From JACKAN01 sp964502735 (GTDB lineage Bacteria > Bdellovibrionota > Bdellovibrionia > Bdellovibrionales > UBA1609): a stretch of DNA of 52,010 bases. This document shows, piece by piece, positions 50,301 to 52,010 of the stretch (the first letter of the stretch is position 1; the number at the start of each line of letters is the position of its first letter). The stretch is from the NCBI GenBank assembly GCA_964502735.1, contig CAZCYD010000016.1, positions 1-52,010 on the forward strand. Direction: 5' to 3'. The translations under genes and the position numbers were made by a program. The notes beneath the pieces are model-generated. The model did not search any database, was not told where the DNA came from, and saw nothing but the letters and a program-made list of their open reading frames with translations.

Positions 50301-50483
50301 ATCTTTGGTTTTATTCCAATGATGCTCTCGACAGGTGTTGGAGCCGAGGTTCAGCGACCTCTGGCTTCGGTCGTTATTGGTGGATTGATTTCGTCTACGG
50401 TCCTCACGCTGCTTGTTTTGCCCTGCGTTTATTTGATGTTTGAAAGGTTCATGACTAACGGTTCGGACATGAAGCATGATTAA
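47340..50483 (+). CDS. Heavy-metal RND efflux pump, CzcA type
   Basis: The 1047-aa size and HME-RND layout are typical: N-terminal transmembrane segment (residues 12-30), a porter domain, six transmembrane segments from about 340, a second periplasmic domain and the final six. The proton-relay region in segment 4 reads DFGIIVDGAVIVLDHC (near residue 400), with both Asp kept but Asp where CzcA has Glu. LRIRPVLMTALVAIFGFIP is conserved. Substrate is probably Co, Zn, Cd or Ni, not decidable here. It starts 3 bases after the short adaptor gene. Confidence 0.93.
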   Translation: MINKVIHFSVYHRGAVLFLTLLLAGFGWWSFTHLSIDAVPDITNVQVQVLSEASGLSAEEVERTVTFPVERSMGGISGVTQVRSLSRFGLSVVTVIFSDGSDIYRARQMVSERLLSVRSELPPKIEPKLGPISTGLGEVFFYAIEATDIKQGPERAEQLMELRGIQEWYIKPRLLGVPGVAEINTIGGFEKQFHVQPNVDKLQSYGLGFDDIVEALERTNENVGGGYVQQSSEQFIVQGSGLLSGIEDIELTPLRSLNTLRSITVKDVADVRLGSELRTGAAVVGSQEAVLGTVLMLMGENSREVSTRIADRLLEIEKGLPKGIKLTPLYDRSELVNQTLSTIEHNLLMGASLVIIVLLFLLGNLRAALITAIVIPLSLLMTFIFMKYFKISGNLLSLGALDFGIIVDGAVIVLDHCVRRIHEAAKDLKRNLSPEEIKRTVYEAAVEIRTAAGFGELIVVVVFLPVLALTGIEGKMFQPMAATFAIAVFCALVLSFSTVPALASIFLRGKVEEGDPWLMRKAERAYKPILEFTLKRRPLAIGIGLASVVLGVVLFRMLGGEFLPQLDEGSRALQFVRPVNISLDQAVRLQTKSQRIIEEFPQVQAVFSRIGTAEVATDPMGVNLADTFITFKAKSEWPKGAGAPRTWTEVTQAITERLEEEIPGQRVLVSQPIQMRFNEMLEGTRADVSVKIFGEDFDTLVELSEKIAVAVRTVPGSGDVEGEVQGSSPMLKVSPNYDFLRPLGISGKEVLNTVAIAIGGQEAGYVFDGVKRFPIIVKLDESVRSNLDAIRMLPVETGERASVPLKQAANIQFQETLGTVNREESKRRVAVLINPRGVDTESFVLAAQKKVAESVEIPPGYYMEWGGNFKNLIEARTRLMIFAPLAFLLVLAMVFWAFRSIPQTFLVLIGVPLALVGGVLGLKANGLPFSITAGVGFIALAGISVLNGVVLINCFNDLQAKGLRGIELVRKGTALRIRPVLMTALVAIFGFIPMMLSTGVGAEVQRPLASVVIGGLISSTVLTLLVLPCVYLMFERFMTNGSDMKHD

Positions 50484-50527
50484 AAAATGTGACTTGTACG
50501 AGAAAGAAGAAAGCACTGTCACATTTT
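50484..50527 (+). terminator. Inverted repeat after the czcA-like gene
   Basis: AAAATGTGAC (50484-50493) and GTCACATTTT (50518-50527) are exact 10-bp arms around a 24-nt loop. The right arm ends in TTTT, so it may be a modest terminator. Confidence 0.5.
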
Positions 50528-50585
50528 CAGCGATCTCCTCCGCATGGATCAGGGTATGTGGGGGGGCGTTTTTTTGGAGTTTAAA

Positions 50586-52001
50586 ATGAGCGAGAAAGAA
50601 TTAAAAAATTCGTGCGGAACTTGCAGCACTGAACCGCAAGAAAAAAGCCTTGGAATCACTGGTCCGGGTCAAAAGGAATCGGTCTTTCGTATTTCAGGCG
50701 CAGACTGCTCCGATGAAGTGAATGCCATCAAAAAGGCACTTGCTCGAATTGGCATTCAGTCTGTTTCCGTAAATCTGATTGCATCAACGGCAACGGTTCA
50801 CCATCCAGCTGAGGTTGATCCCGCAACAATTAGAGCTTCAATTGAAAGCACTGGAGTTAAGGTCGTAGGCGAAGAGGAAACCAGCTTCATTTCCGCCAAT
50901 AAAGTGCGTGTTTCTCTCGTAGCAGCCTCCGGGGTTCTGCTTGCCATTGGCCTTCTGATTGATTGGACTGAATCGGCCTCTGAATCCATCCTTCTCGGTT
51001 TTTTTGGAGTGGCGACTCTCCTCAGTGGAAGTTTGGTGTTCCCAAAGGCTTTTCGCGCCATTCTTCAAAAAACGCTCGATATGAATGTTTTGATGTCGAT
51101 TGCAGTGATCGGGGCTTTTGCAATTCGCGAGTATTCTGAGGCCGCGACAGTCGTCTTTCTTTTTTCTCTTGCGGAGCTCTTGGAGTCATTCAGTGTTTCA
51201 AGAGCGCGTAACGCGATCAAGGCTGTTCTAAAACTCACTCCTCAAGTTGCACAAGTCATTCGAGATGGGAAAACCGTGAACCTACCTGTCGCGGAAGTGA
51301 AGATAGACGATTTGATCGTCGTTCGGCCAGGAGACAGCTTTCCGCTGGACGGTCTTGTTGTAGAGGGAACTTCTTCGGTCAATCAAGCGCCACTCACGGG
51401 CGAGTCAGTTCCTGTGGACAAAAAAACGGGAGATCCGGTTTTTGCCGGGACCATCAATGAAAACGGCGCTCTTAGCGTGAAGGTCACGAAAGGGTTTCAG
51501 GATACGAAAATATCCCGTGTTCTGAAGCTCATCGAAGAAGCTCAACAGCAAAAGGCACCTTCAGAAGCCTTTGTTGACCGCTTCGCTAAAATCTATACGC
51601 CCATTGTTTTTCTCCTCGCGGTGGCTGTTGCTCTGATTCCTCCGCTGCTCTTGAGTGGAGAATCCGGTGTTTGGTTCTATCGTGCTCTCGTTTTGCTTGT
51701 AATTGCTTGTCCTTGTGCCCTCGTCCTTGCGACACCCATCTCTGTCGTCTCGGGGCTCGCCTCTCTTGCGCGCCAAGGGGTGCTCGTCAAAGGAGGAAAG
51801 TATCTTGAGGCGCTGGGAAAACTGCGGGCGGTTGCTATGGATAAAACGGGTACTCTCACTGAAGGAAAATTCAAAGTTCATAGTTTTCGTACTTTCAGCG
51901 GTGCGGCTGAAGATGAAGTATTAAGAGTGGCCCTCGCACTTGAGCGTCTGTCTTCTCCCGTCAACCCCCTAAATAAAGACAACTACACGGCGATGACTTG
52001 A
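50586..52001 (+). pseudogene. P1B-type heavy-metal ATPase, truncated near the window end
   Basis: TTGGAG lies 6-7 nt before ATG 50586. Seen: an N-terminal Cys segment (CGTCSTEP), an HMA-like domain (ISGADCSDEVNAIKKAL, one Cys), the A-domain PLTGESVPVDKK, transmembrane CPC in IACPCALVLATPIS (near residue 375) and phosphorylation site DKTGTLTEG (near residue 418). The N domain breaks off after LERLSS, where HPL-type residues are expected, and a stop follows at 51999-52001. The remaining N domain, GDGxND hinge and last two helices are absent. It is either a disrupted gene or an assembly-edge effect. Confidence 0.75.
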
Positions 52002-52010
52002 GGCGTAATT

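Noticed and set aside
50103..50522. 139-aa minus-strand ORF overlapping the czcA end
   Set aside because: It is antisense to the conserved RND C terminus and contains no known motif.

Overview
The window looks like a chromosomal segment from a Gram-negative predatory-type or related bacterium of the Bdellovibrionota. This is an inference, not a database match. It rests on the combination of queA-tgt-yajC-secD-secF-OmpA-recJ, a CarD-family regulator next to gltX-cysS-uvrB-uvrC, many small lipoproteins, secreted subtilisins, an HD-GYP and a PilZ protein, and an XRE/DUF4423-like regulator. From 1 to about 43.5 kb the DNA is A/T-rich by eye with short spacers and many overlapping starts, which is ordinary core genome.

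Layout. 51-137 is tRNA-Leu(GAG). 465-10661 holds queuosine genes (queA, tgt, queC, a DUF366 gene), the Sec accessory genes (yajC, secD, secF), an OmpA-like protein and recJ. 10897-16429 has a lipoprotein, an Nfu-type Fe-S protein, an MFS transporter, class I aldolase, a tandem rhodanese-like lipoprotein without active-site cysteines, and an HD-GYP protein. 16608-23612 has recG, a MOP-type flippase, a large subtilisin and a secreted His-motif protein with a haem-binding c-type protein. 23780-31210 has carD, gltX, cysS, uvrB and uvrC.

31227-35433 is bracketed by two copies of an unusual 136-144 bp palindromic element. Between them lie a stand-alone E1-like (ThiF) enzyme, a DUF4423-type regulator with a candidate self-operator, and a secreted subtilisin with a 13-glycine linker. 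The two copies share a core hairpin. Their arms have diverged from each other, yet each copy keeps nearly perfect self-complementarity. This is the strongest candidate for something undescribed in the window.

35433-43389 has a zinc-ribbon protein, an orphan protein, a SpoIID-like protein, three consecutive lipoproteins, a Xer-type recombinase, a PilZ protein and ComM. tRNA-Cys(GCA) lies at 43454-43527. Downstream of it the style changes: there are helically phased 11-bp repeats, then a metal-efflux cluster. That cluster has a small Cys protein, an ArsR regulator, a CzcI-like small protein, a TolC-type CzcC, a very short adaptor-like protein, a CzcA-type RND pump and a P1B ATPase that is broken near the window end. 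This looks like a horizontally acquired metal-resistance island at a tRNA gene. Two near-identical palindromic operators (20 of 24 positions) link the ArsR regulator to the outer genes.
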